23,602 nucleotides of DNA from NCBI GenBank assembly GCA_934692665.1, contig CAKUUG010000033.1:1-23602 (forward strand), read 5' to 3'. A model generated the notes under the pieces. That model saw only the letters and a list, made by a program, of their open reading frames with translations, did not search any database and was not told the DNA's origin. This DNA comes from an uncultured Candidatus Melainabacteria bacterium (GTDB lineage: Bacteria; Cyanobacteriota; Vampirovibrionia; Gastranaerophilales; Gastranaerophilaceae). The translations under genes were made by a program, and so were the position numbers. Shown here in pieces: positions 9,143 through 16,846 of the stretch; the stretch's first letter is position 1, and each line of letters begins with the position of its first letter.

Positions 9143-10708
9143 CTATACCACCAAACCTAGTTCTTCAAAATATTTATTTAGCTGCTTCTCAACATCTGCG
9201 AGTTCTATTTTGATATTTTTGATATTATTTCTAACTTCATCAATATCGATAATTTCTTCTTCCTCAAACGTATCAACATAACGAGGAATGTTTAAATTGA
9301 ACTCATTTCCCTTGATTTCGTCATATGTTGCAAGTTGTGAGAATTTCTCAATAGTTTTTCTATTATCATAGGCATCTAAAATATCTTGAATGTTCTTATC
9401 TGTTAACTTGTTTTGAGTTTTATCTTTAATGTATCTTCCTTCGCCTGATGCATCAATAAATAAAACATTTTTATCTGTACGATTCTTTTTAATAACCAAC
9501 AAACAAGCCGGAATTGATGTGCCGAAGAATAAGTTTTCAGGAAGTCCGATAACCGCATCCAACAAGTTTTCTTCAATTACTCTTTTTCTTATGATGCCTT
9601 CTGATGCACCTCTAAACAATACACCATGAGGAACAACAGCAACCATTCTTCCGTCAGGTTGTAAACTATTTATCATGTGCAATAAAAATGCCCAGTCGCC
9701 TTTACTTGATGGAGGCACACCCCAGTCAAATCTGTTATATGGATCAAGTTTGGCTTCCATTTTAAATTTCTTATCTTTATTCTTGTTATTACCGTCATTT
9801 TCGCCACCGGGGTTAAATCCTTCAGCCCACTTATCCTGAGAAAATGGCATATTAGCAACAACTACATTAAACTTCATCAAATTCCCATCACTATCAAGGT
9901 GAGCAGGATTTGCTAATGTATCACCCCAAGCAAGTTTTGCATCCATAATGTCGTGGATAAACATATTCATTTTACCCATTGACCAAGAAGATCCGTTCAT
10001 TTCTTGCCCATAGATAGCAACTTGTTTTACTCCGGCATATTTTGCAGCTCTTATCAATAAAGAACTTGAACCGGATGTTGGGTCATAAATACTATCTCCT
10101 GATTTGGGTTTTGCAATTTGCGCCATCAACTCTGATACCATCATTGGAGTGAAGAAAGAGCCCGCCTTTTTACCGGCTTGACTAGCAAATTCACCAATCA
10201 TATATTCAAAAGCATCACCAAGAACATCTGAAGCAACTTGATTTTCTTTTACTTCAATCATAGAAGGTCTTAAATCAAGTGGTTTAAAGTCTTCAAGTAG
10301 ATTTCTTAATGTTGTAGCTTTTTGTTTAGAATTGCCTAAATTTGCTTCACTATTAAAATCAACACTTCTAAAAACGCCTTGCAATTGCGCATTGTTGTCT
10401 TCAATAGCACGTAATGCTGCATTGATTTTTTGACCTATTTCAGAATCATATCTGTTATCATAAAGGTAATCAAATGTCTGTTCTTCTTCAAGAACAAAAG
10501 GTAATCTTGATTTAGCTCTTTCAAGCCTTGTTTCATCATTATATTTGTCTTTTAAATCATTTAAATTTTCTGCATACGTGTCGCTTAAATATTTTACAAA
10601 CAACATAGATAAAACATAGTCTTTATAATTTGCAGCATCAATTATGCCTCTAAAGGTATTAGCCCCACGCCATAAAGCTGCTTCAATATCAGATTTAGTA
10701 GTTTTCAT
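9143..10708 (-). CDS. hsdM: Type I restriction-modification methyltransferase (N6-adenine) subunit
   Basis: The 521-aa length is normal for HsdM. The N-terminal HsdM_N helical domain covers about 1-140 (ALWRGANTFRGIIDAANYKDYVL). The FTP motif of the methyltransferase domain is at 186-188 (GSFFTPMM). Motif I for S-adenosylmethionine is DPTSGSSSLL (209-218). The catalytic motif IV reads NMPF (286-289) rather than the commoner NPPF, a variant I believe occurs in active HsdM proteins. It methylates adenine in the target read by HsdS and forms the core of both methylase and restriction complexes. ATG at 10708 overlaps the stop of the half-HsdS gene by one base (TAATG), with AAGGGG upstream. The C-terminal helices (about 485-515) are expected to pack on HsdS. 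Confidence 0.96.
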   Translation of the reverse strand: MKTTKSDIEAALWRGANTFRGIIDAANYKDYVLSMLFVKYLSDTYAENLNDLKDKYNDETRLERAKSRLPFVLEEEQTFDYLYDNRYDSEIGQKINAALRAIEDNNAQLQGVFRSVDFNSEANLGNSKQKATTLRNLLEDFKPLDLRPSMIEVKENQVASDVLGDAFEYMIGEFASQAGKKAGSFFTPMMVSELMAQIAKPKSGDSIYDPTSGSSSLLIRAAKYAGVKQVAIYGQEMNGSSWSMGKMNMFIHDIMDAKLAWGDTLANPAHLDSDGNLMKFNVVVANMPFSQDKWAEGFNPGGENDGNNKNKDKKFKMEAKLDPYNRFDWGVPPSSKGDWAFLLHMINSLQPDGRMVAVVPHGVLFRGASEGIIRKRVIEENLLDAVIGLPENLFFGTSIPACLLVIKKNRTDKNVLFIDASGEGRYIKDKTQNKLTDKNIQDILDAYDNRKTIEKFSQLATYDEIKGNEFNLNIPRYVDTFEEEEIIDIDEVRNNIKNIKIELADVEKQLNKYFEELGLVV

Positions 10709-11343
10709 TATATTTCCCCTTTAATTAATTTTTCTTGTATTATTTCATTTTGAATTTTTTGTTGTTCTAATAATTTTGATAATAAATTCTCTTTCCGTTT
10801 CATGAGTTTCGCAATCTCGATTAGTTTTTGTTGTTTTTGCAATGTTGGAATGCAAATTTCAACTTTTCCTATTGAACTTGTTTTAATTGATCTTAATTGA
10901 AACCCTTCCTCTAGTTTTTCAACTTGATTTATAAAATCTTTATTTTGCATGATTAATTGTAAATACTCAGGCAAAATATTACTCTTGGCATTATCGTTTA
11001 ATCTTATTATGCCAAATTGAGAAGGAACAACAATATTTTCTTGCGAATCGTTTATTAGACATGATTTTAATGGTGAGAACAACCTAATAAGTATATCATT
11101 TTTAACGGTTAAATATCGATCTGTTAACTTATCTTTACTGATAAAATCATCACATTGATCTTCATCTAAATTTCCTTGTTCATCAATAGAACGTAATGTA
11201 ACAGTTTTATATTGATAAGTTTCATTTGTTGAAAATTTTTCCATTACGTTTTGTTTGATTAACTCAAGTTGTTTTGCGCCTGCTCGTGATAAAACAAGTC
11301 CCATTTGAATATTTACGATACCTTTTAGTTTTACTTTTTTCAT
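10708..11343 (-). CDS. Half-length HsdS-like protein with one target recognition domain
   Basis: At 211 aa this is half of a normal HsdS. Residues 3-165 form one TRD, starting VKLKGIVNIQMGLVLSR in the typical 'V-L-x-D-I/V-x-x-I-x-x-G' style. Residues 166-208 form the conserved HsdS coiled coil, starting IPTLQKQQKLIEIAK. The reading frame is clean, with a ribosome site (AAGGA) and a TAATG coupling to hsdM, so it looks like a designed short protein and not a broken gene. Half-S proteins can dimerise to recreate a two-TRD specificity subunit and read a palindromic target. This one might instead pair with HsdM alone or compete with the full HsdS encoded downstream. Which applies cannot be decided from sequence. 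Confidence 0.82.
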   Translation of the reverse strand: MKKVKLKGIVNIQMGLVLSRAGAKQLELIKQNVMEKFSTNETYQYKTVTLRSIDEQGNLDEDQCDDFISKDKLTDRYLTVKNDILIRLFSPLKSCLINDSQENIVVPSQFGIIRLNDNAKSNILPEYLQLIMQNKDFINQVEKLEEGFQLRSIKTSSIGKVEICIPTLQKQQKLIEIAKLMKRKENLLSKLLEQQKIQNEIIQEKLIKGEI

Positions 11344-11365
11344 TATTTTAATTCCTTTTGATTTT

Positions 11366-11391
11366 GGAAAGAGGGAATACTCCCTCTTTCC
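11366..11391 (-). promoter_or_regulatory. Perfect 11-bp hairpin ahead of the R-M operon
   Basis: GGAAAGAGGGA and TCCCTCTTTCC are perfect complements around the 4-base loop ATAC. It sits between the small His/Cys-rich gene and the half-hsdS start, in a gap of only about 60 bp. In the direction of transcription the stem is followed by AAAATCAAAAGG and not by a U tract, so it is not a standard intrinsic terminator. It could be an attenuator, an RNA processing or stability element that lowers expression of the restriction genes relative to the small gene, or a protein-binding site. Confidence 0.55.
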
Positions 11392-11404
11392 ATTAAAATC
11401 TTAA

Positions 11405-11614
11405 TTAGCCCGTGTGAGCTTCCTTGCAGCAAAAATAGCAACCATCTGCCTTTGCATAAAATTTTCTTGCATATGCAACAGCTCGAATCCCATTTTCAAA
11501 CATGCCAAGATATTTCACGTCATGTGCCATCTTGAGATAAGTACAATGTTCTTCATGGACTTCGTGATCGCCATTTTGTTGTGCAGAGTTGTTAACATAA
11601 TATTTATGTAACAT
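11405..11614 (-). CDS. Small conserved His/Cys-rich (probable zinc-binding) protein
   Basis: The 69-aa protein carries H17-x2-H20-x3-C24 near the start and C59-x2-C62-C63-x3-H67 at the end, separated by a helical stretch (MFENGIRAVAYARKFY). That spacing of His and Cys strongly suggests one structural metal site. I have the impression of similar 65-75 aa proteins (KYYVN...GDHEVH...C...GCxxCC..HT) in many bacterial genomes with no assigned function; this is recall, not a search. The start has an excellent ribosome site (TAGGAG, 7 bases upstream). It is the first gene on the minus strand before the restriction operon and may share its promoter, as no promoter fits in the gap before half-hsdS except inside this gene. 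Its link to restriction is only positional. Confidence 0.75.
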   Translation of the reverse strand: MLHKYYVNNSAQQNGDHEVHEEHCTYLKMAHDVKYLGMFENGIRAVAYARKFYAKADGCYFCCKEAHTG

Positions 11615-11715
11615 TTTAATCTCCTAAGGGTTACTAATCTAAACTCTGCACTTGATTTTTTTATTAAAATTGTTTAAGATGTAGTTGCGAAGCTAACTTA
11701 AACGTTAGTGCAAAG

Positions 11716-11756
11716 AATTCCTATCGAACAAACCCTTTATAATGTTCATAGGAATT
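11716..11756. repeat. Large inverted repeat in the divergent intergenic region
   Basis: AATTCCTAT-C-GAACA pairs with TGTTC-ATAGGAATT: 14 paired positions with a single bulged C around a 12-base AT-rich loop (AACCCTTTATAA). A smaller 5-bp inverted repeat (CTAAC/GTTAG, 11693-11708) lies next to it. The repeat is about 100 bp upstream of the small-gene start and about 60 bp upstream of the plus-strand promoter at 11818. It could be an operator shared by both directions or fold as RNA. No U tract follows on either strand, so it is not a classic terminator. Confidence 0.5.
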
Positions 11757-11817
11757 TTGTTCTACATACATATTTGCATAAAAAAACTAAAAAGTCAATA
11801 GTTTCTTCTTTATATTT

Positions 11818-11846
11818 TTGTCATACATTGGTATTTACAATATAAA
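11818..11846 (+). promoter_or_regulatory. Sigma-70-type promoter for the helicase gene
   Basis: TTGTCA (11818-11823) and TATAAA (11841-11846) are separated by exactly 17 bases, with AT-rich flanks. Transcription should begin near 11852-11854, giving a leader of about 230 bases before the ATG at 12087. A 17-codon open frame (11881-11934, MLFTKGFMEAIITNNFI) with an AGG four bases before its ATG lies in this leader, as do three copies of TTTACAAAA (near 11887, 11943 and 11952). The remainder of 11615-12086 shows no gene. Confidence 0.55.
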
Positions 11847-12086
11847 TATGTAAATAAGAGATCCCTTTTTTTAGGTCAAAATGCTTTTTACAAAAGGATT
11901 TATGGAAGCCATTATCACTAATAATTTTATTTAAAATTGATGTTTACAAAACTTTACAAAATTAAAATTAATACAAAGATTTTATAAAGCATTAGTGTAT
12001 TCATCTCCATCTCATAGATAATTACATCTTGTTCTGTATGTTAAATTACAATATATAAAGTAACTTGTGGTATTGCAATTATAATT

Positions 12087-14570
12087 ATGGCTAAGAAAAA
12101 TAGTTACAGAGATTTAAAAAGCAAGTATCCTAACTATATCATCATACAAAAAGCAGGCTGTTTTTACGATGTTCGAGATGGTGGTGCTGTATATTTTTCT
12201 GAAAAATTGGGTTATAAATTATATTCCGATAAAATATCAGAACATAAAATCGGTATTCCGCTTTCGCAAATAGAAAAAGCATTAAAAGAAGTGAAAAAAA
12301 GTAACTACAAGTATGTATTAACAGAAAAGTATGAAATAATTGAAAAAAATGATGACGGTATACCGATAACAAACAATGAAGAAAAATTTTCTGCAAAATC
12401 TCTCGAAGAAGGGTTTTGCCTGCTTGACAAAGTAGTCAAAGATGCTGATTTTGAAAAGATTTTGTCTTGGTATATTGCTCAAAAAAATAATATTTCTTTA
12501 GATGAAGTTATAATTAAGAATAACGACTCAAACATTTCATTAAAAAATCTCGTGCATTTATATAGCGAAAAGATAAAAGATTCCTCTCCATGTGAAAAAA
12601 ATAATAATGAAACAAAAATCCAAGACCCTGTTTTTGAATCTGATTTGTCAGAAGAAGATGCAGTTGAAATTTTAAAAATAAATGAAGATTCAAAATACGA
12701 TTACGAACAAAAAATAGATATCCTTAAAGAAAAATTTGGCACAATAAAAAATGATCACACGAATTTTTTGTCGATAGGTAAATACGGAATTTTAAACCAA
12801 TACATTCTTGAAGCAATGTGTGTTCTGAACGATTTTAAGTCAAGACGCTGGACTTCAATTAAAAAAATTTCAAGTAACAGAATCAAAAAAAATGAAAAAC
12901 CGATTAATTTTTGTATAATCAAAGATGACAAAGAAAAACAATATAATTTGTACAATTTTTGTCAAACTACTGATTATATAGAAGAAAACAAATCACAAGA
13001 CACTAAAGAGCCAAAATTGAAGAAAAGAGATTTACTAAATGCAATATTAGATTTTGCAAAGATATACAGCGGAAAATACAAACGTTTAGAAATAATTAAA
13101 ATATTAACAGGCGATATTGAAAATAGTAAAAATTATGAACAAATGAAAAACACAATTTTTTGGAACAAATTTGATTCAAAATATGCAAACATTCTAAATT
13201 CAGCAATTTTTACATTAATGAAATTAAATAAAATTGAAACAGATTCCAAAAACTGTATTTGTGCTTTTAATGATGAAAATTCCAAAAAAGAAACAAAAAG
13301 CCAAAAAGAAGATTTAAAAGATTTCAATGAAATTGTTAATCTGATTAACCAAGGTAAAAATATTTTCGTTACAGGAAATGCTGGCACCGGAAAAAGTTTT
13401 CTTTTGAACAAATTAAAACAAAAATATAAAAAGAAGTTGGAATTGACCAGTACAACGGGTCTTGCTGCCGTAAACATTAAAGGTGTAACTATTCATTCTT
13501 GGTGCGGGGTAGGTATTTGTAAAAAAACTATTCAAAATTGCGTAAACGATATCTTGGAAAAGAAAACTTTAGCAAACAAAATCAAAAAGTGTAGTTTGTT
13601 GGCAATTGATGAAATATCGATGCTAAAAGGTTACGCTTTTACCTATATTGACCAAGTATTAAGAATAATTAGGGAAGAAGATAAACCCTTTGGTGGTATT
13701 CAGGTTCTGTTATTTGGGGATTTTTTCCAGCTTCCGCCTGTTGAACAAAACGGCAGTGAAAAAGATTTTTGCTTTGAAACATCAACGTGGAAAGATTTGG
13801 ATTTGGCAACAGTTAAATTAAAAAAAATATATCGTCAAACAGATTCATCTTTTATTAAAGCTCTAAACGACATTAGAGAAGGTTGTGTTAATAAAGAAGA
13901 TATTGATTTACTAAAATCAAGAGAAATCAACTACGATACAACAAATTCTTCAATATTGCATATTTTTCCAAGAAACGACGAAGCAAACAACTATAATTTA
14001 GAAAAATTCAATTCTTTAAACTCGGAAACTTTTTCTTACAAAGCCAATATCGGGGTTTATCGTGGAAAAAACTTTATTCAAAATGAATTAAGCGAAAAAG
14101 AATTAAAAATTCTTGATATTTTTCAAAAAAATTGCAAAGTTTCTAATATAATCAACCTTAAAAAAGGTTGCAGAGTAATGCTTTTAATTAATCTTGATTT
14201 TGAAAAAGGGCTTATAAATGGTTCTTGCGGAGAAGTTGTAGGACTGGATGAAGAAGGTATTGTCGTAAGATTCGATAATGGAGTTGAAAAAGATATAGAA
14301 AAAAATGAATTTGAATACTATTACAATGATGTAAAAGTCGCCTCAATAATCCAATATCCGCTAAGACTCGCTTATGCAATCACAATACACAAATCTCAAG
14401 GAATGACTTTGGATAATGTTATTGTTGATTGTAATAAAATTTTTGAAGAAGGTCAAACCTATGTTGCTCTATCAAGAGTCAGAAGTATAGACGGATTGTA
14501 TTTAAAAGGTTTTAATGAAAATAAAATCAAAGTTAATGATAAAGTTGTTGAATTTTACAAAAGTTTCTAA
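12087..14570 (+). CDS. PIF1-type helicase fused to a MutS domain I-like N-terminus
   Basis: The 827-aa protein is a fusion. Residues about 7-85 resemble MutS domain I: KYPNYIIIQKAGCFYDVR is laid out like the 'xxPDxIVLFxxGDFYExF' segment, with F26-Y27-D28 at the mismatch-probing F-x-E position (Asp for Glu). GIPLSQIEKALKEV and YKYVLTEKYE match the following strands. Residues about 225-297 (LNQYILEA, W255, IKKNEKP, YNLYNFCQT) recall the ArdC N-terminal ssDNA-binding domain, less surely. Residues 312-385 look like an RQC-type winged helix. From 410 there is a full PIF1-type SF1B helicase: Walker A GNAGTGKS (430-437), DEISM (508-512), GDFFQLPPV (544-552), IHKSQGMT (767-774) and YVALSRVRS (792-800). 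It should unwind DNA 5' to 3'. The start lacks a Shine-Dalgarno; no other start codon is available before the upstream stop. Confidence 0.88.
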   Translation: MAKKNSYRDLKSKYPNYIIIQKAGCFYDVRDGGAVYFSEKLGYKLYSDKISEHKIGIPLSQIEKALKEVKKSNYKYVLTEKYEIIEKNDDGIPITNNEEKFSAKSLEEGFCLLDKVVKDADFEKILSWYIAQKNNISLDEVIIKNNDSNISLKNLVHLYSEKIKDSSPCEKNNNETKIQDPVFESDLSEEDAVEILKINEDSKYDYEQKIDILKEKFGTIKNDHTNFLSIGKYGILNQYILEAMCVLNDFKSRRWTSIKKISSNRIKKNEKPINFCIIKDDKEKQYNLYNFCQTTDYIEENKSQDTKEPKLKKRDLLNAILDFAKIYSGKYKRLEIIKILTGDIENSKNYEQMKNTIFWNKFDSKYANILNSAIFTLMKLNKIETDSKNCICAFNDENSKKETKSQKEDLKDFNEIVNLINQGKNIFVTGNAGTGKSFLLNKLKQKYKKKLELTSTTGLAAVNIKGVTIHSWCGVGICKKTIQNCVNDILEKKTLANKIKKCSLLAIDEISMLKGYAFTYIDQVLRIIREEDKPFGGIQVLLFGDFFQLPPVEQNGSEKDFCFETSTWKDLDLATVKLKKIYRQTDSSFIKALNDIREGCVNKEDIDLLKSREINYDTTNSSILHIFPRNDEANNYNLEKFNSLNSETFSYKANIGVYRGKNFIQNELSEKELKILDIFQKNCKVSNIINLKKGCRVMLLINLDFEKGLINGSCGEVVGLDEEGIVVRFDNGVEKDIEKNEFEYYYNDVKVASIIQYPLRLAYAITIHKSQGMTLDNVIVDCNKIFEEGQTYVALSRVRSIDGLYLKGFNENKIKVNDKVVEFYKSF

Positions 14571-14616
14571 GAGATGATGGAATTTATTTTCATTAGGTAT
14601 CCTTTTGTTTATATTA

Positions 14617-14647
14617 AAAAGGCTCTTTATTTTGAAAAGAGCCTTTT
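14617..14647. terminator. Bidirectional intrinsic terminator
   Basis: AAAAGGCTCTTT and AAAGAGCCTTTT are perfect complements (12 bp) around ATTTTGA. The A run on the left and T run on the right give a U tract in both transcription directions. It lies between the convergent helicase (stop at 14570) and acetyl-CoA synthetase (stop at 14668) genes and should end both transcripts. Confidence 0.9.
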
Positions 14648-14667
14648 ATTTGTTTAATTAATTTAAA

Positions 14668-16827
14668 CTATTTGCAACAACCGGAACAAGCACCACAAGT
14701 ACAAGCACCTAGTTTGTCCATTGCTTCTTCAAGGCGGACTTTGATACGACCGTCTACAGCGATACCTTCACCTGTTTTTTCAGAAATCAACAATGGGTTG
14801 ATATCCAATTCATCAACAAATGGGAAATCAGTAACTAATTGAGATAATCTCAACAATGTTTCTTGAATTTGTTCCATTTGTGCAGGTTTTGTACCTCTAG
14901 CACCTTCTAATAATTTGTATGCTTTTACTGATTTAATCATTTCAGAAGCATCAATGTCAGTTAATGGGGCAATTCTAAATGTTACATCTTTCATAACTTC
15001 AATAAATACGCCGCCTAAACCGAACATCATCATTGGTCCATATTGCGGATCTGTTGCAATACCACAAACCATTTCACGGTTGCCTTTAACCATTTCTTGG
15101 ATGATTACGCCTTCTAGACCTTCAATAAGTCCTTTTTCGGTTAATTTTGCAATCAAATCATTGTATTCGTTTCTTAATTGTTCTTCTGATTGGATGTTTA
15201 CTCTAACACCGCCAACGTCAGTTTTGTGAGAAGTTGTTTTTGATGTCATTTTCATAACAACCGGATAGCCGATTCTGTTGCCGATTTCTACAACTTCGTC
15301 TATATTTGTTGCAAAACCGGATTTGCATACTCTGATTCCATAAGCATCCAATACGTCGATTGATTCTCTGGTAGTCAATTGAGCACGACCTTCTGCGATC
15401 GATTGTTTGATAATTTGTGCTGCACGAGCTCTATCAACGTCGAATGATGGGATTTTGCCTTCCGGTCTTTCCATCCATTTTCTTTGTTGATTTAATCTGT
15501 TAAATCCGTCTGCTGCTTCTTCTGCATACATAAAGAATGGCATATTAACTTTCATTTCAGACAATTTTGTAAAGAAATCAGATTTTGTCATAAATACGCC
15601 AACAACAGGTTTTTGTGGGTTTTTAGCTTTGATTTCCATAATAGCGTGAGCGACATCAATATCTTTTAATCCCAAGAATGGAAGATAAATTACCATAATC
15701 ATATCAACGTTTTCATCTGCGATTACAGTTTCAAGTGTTTGTTTGTAGTGTTCGATTGGAGCAGAAGCTATCATATCGATTGGGTTTTTAACAGATGCTG
15801 CAGAAGGCAAGAAACTTCTTAATTTTTCTTTTGTGTCGTCTGAGATTTTTGCAATTTGCATACCGTATTCACATACAGCATCTGTTGCCATAATACCTGG
15901 GCCACCTGAGTTTGTGATAATTGCTACTCTGTCGCCTTTTGGAATCGGGCATGTTGCAAACATTTTTGCTGTTGCAAATAAATTTTTCAAAGAATATTCT
16001 CTAATTACACCTGATTGATTTAATAGTGCGTTTGCTGCTTTGTCAGCTCCGGCCAAAGAACCTGTGTGAGAAGAAGCTGCACTTGCACCAGCTGCAGAAC
16101 GTCCCGCTTTTAGTGCTAGAATTGGTTTTTTCTTCGAAATTCTTGTAGCCAATTTTCTGAAATTAGCAGGATTTTGGATTGATTCCATATAAAGTAAAAT
16201 TTGTTCAACGTCATCAACATTTTCCCAGTATTCTAGGGCAGTTTCAGCGTTAACATCTGCTTGGTTTCCGATTGAAATAAATTGTGCAAAGCCCAAGTTT
16301 AAGTCTTTTAAGATATTTAAAATACCACCGCCTAATGCACCTGATTGAGATACAAAACCGATGTTACCACGTTCCGGTAGAGATTCTGCAAAACATCCAT
16401 CCATTCTAACTTCAGGGTCGGTATTTACAACACCTAAGCAGTTTGGACCAACGCAACGCATTCCGTATTCACGTACTTTTGCAAGTAGTTGTTTTTCAGC
16501 TTCTGCACCTTCTTTTCCTGTTTCTTTAAAGCCTGCTGTAATAATACAAAGACCTTTTATACCTTTTTCGTGACATTGGTCAATTGTTGAAAGTACAAAT
16601 TTTGCATTTACTACAATAATTGCCAAATCAACTTCACCTGGAATTTCTGTAACGTTTGTATATGCTTGCAATCCTTCGATTATTCCGCCTTTTGGATTAA
16701 CCGGATAAATTTTTCCATTGAATTTGTATTCTTGTAAACGTTTCATAATGTCAGAACCGATTGTGTGTTCTTTTGTTGAAGCACCAATAACAGCAATCGA
16801 TTTTGGATTCATAATTTTGCTTAGCAT
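14668..16827 (-). CDS. Acetate-CoA ligase (ADP-forming), fused alpha-beta
   Basis: The 719-aa protein has the full fused layout. The CoA-binding Rossmann domain comes first (SIAVIGASTKEHTIG, about 10-130). The succinyl-CoA ligase-like domain follows, with the phosphohistidine motif SSHTGSLAG (H254). The C-terminal ATP-grasp domain covers about 480-700 (GYPVVMKM; GGVRVNI; MMMFGLGGVF; DINPLL). It converts acetyl-CoA (or other acyl-CoA), ADP and phosphate to the acid, CoA and ATP, an energy-saving step in anaerobic fermentation. The start at 16827 has AGGA upstream and follows the radical SAM gene by 19 bp. Unusually, the last 11 residues are Cys-rich (C709, C711, C714, C717, C718). GC content is visibly higher than in the restriction island, as expected for a well-expressed core gene. 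Confidence 0.95.
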   Translation of the reverse strand: MLSKIMNPKSIAVIGASTKEHTIGSDIMKRLQEYKFNGKIYPVNPKGGIIEGLQAYTNVTEIPGEVDLAIIVVNAKFVLSTIDQCHEKGIKGLCIITAGFKETGKEGAEAEKQLLAKVREYGMRCVGPNCLGVVNTDPEVRMDGCFAESLPERGNIGFVSQSGALGGGILNILKDLNLGFAQFISIGNQADVNAETALEYWENVDDVEQILLYMESIQNPANFRKLATRISKKKPILALKAGRSAAGASAASSHTGSLAGADKAANALLNQSGVIREYSLKNLFATAKMFATCPIPKGDRVAIITNSGGPGIMATDAVCEYGMQIAKISDDTKEKLRSFLPSAASVKNPIDMIASAPIEHYKQTLETVIADENVDMIMVIYLPFLGLKDIDVAHAIMEIKAKNPQKPVVGVFMTKSDFFTKLSEMKVNMPFFMYAEEAADGFNRLNQQRKWMERPEGKIPSFDVDRARAAQIIKQSIAEGRAQLTTRESIDVLDAYGIRVCKSGFATNIDEVVEIGNRIGYPVVMKMTSKTTSHKTDVGGVRVNIQSEEQLRNEYNDLIAKLTEKGLIEGLEGVIIQEMVKGNREMVCGIATDPQYGPMMMFGLGGVFIEVMKDVTFRIAPLTDIDASEMIKSVKAYKLLEGARGTKPAQMEQIQETLLRLSQLVTDFPFVDELDINPLLISEKTGEGIAVDGRIKVRLEEAMDKLGACTCGACSGCCK

Positions 16828-16846
16828 TTTTTATCCTTTCCTCTTT

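Noticed and set aside
5930..11343. Phase-variable hsdS shuffling between the half and full HsdS genes
   Set aside because: No shared DNA repeats or inverted copies are visible between the two genes, and no recombinase gene is in the operon.
11693..11708. CTAAC...GTTAG next to a larger inverted repeat, suggesting an integron attC site
   Set aside because: The right core does not fit GTTRRRY, the element is too short, and no integrase or cassette array is present.
12080..12085. TATAAT one base before the helicase ATG as its promoter
   Set aside because: Transcription would start inside the gene, after the ATG; the TTGTCA-17-TATAAA promoter upstream is better.
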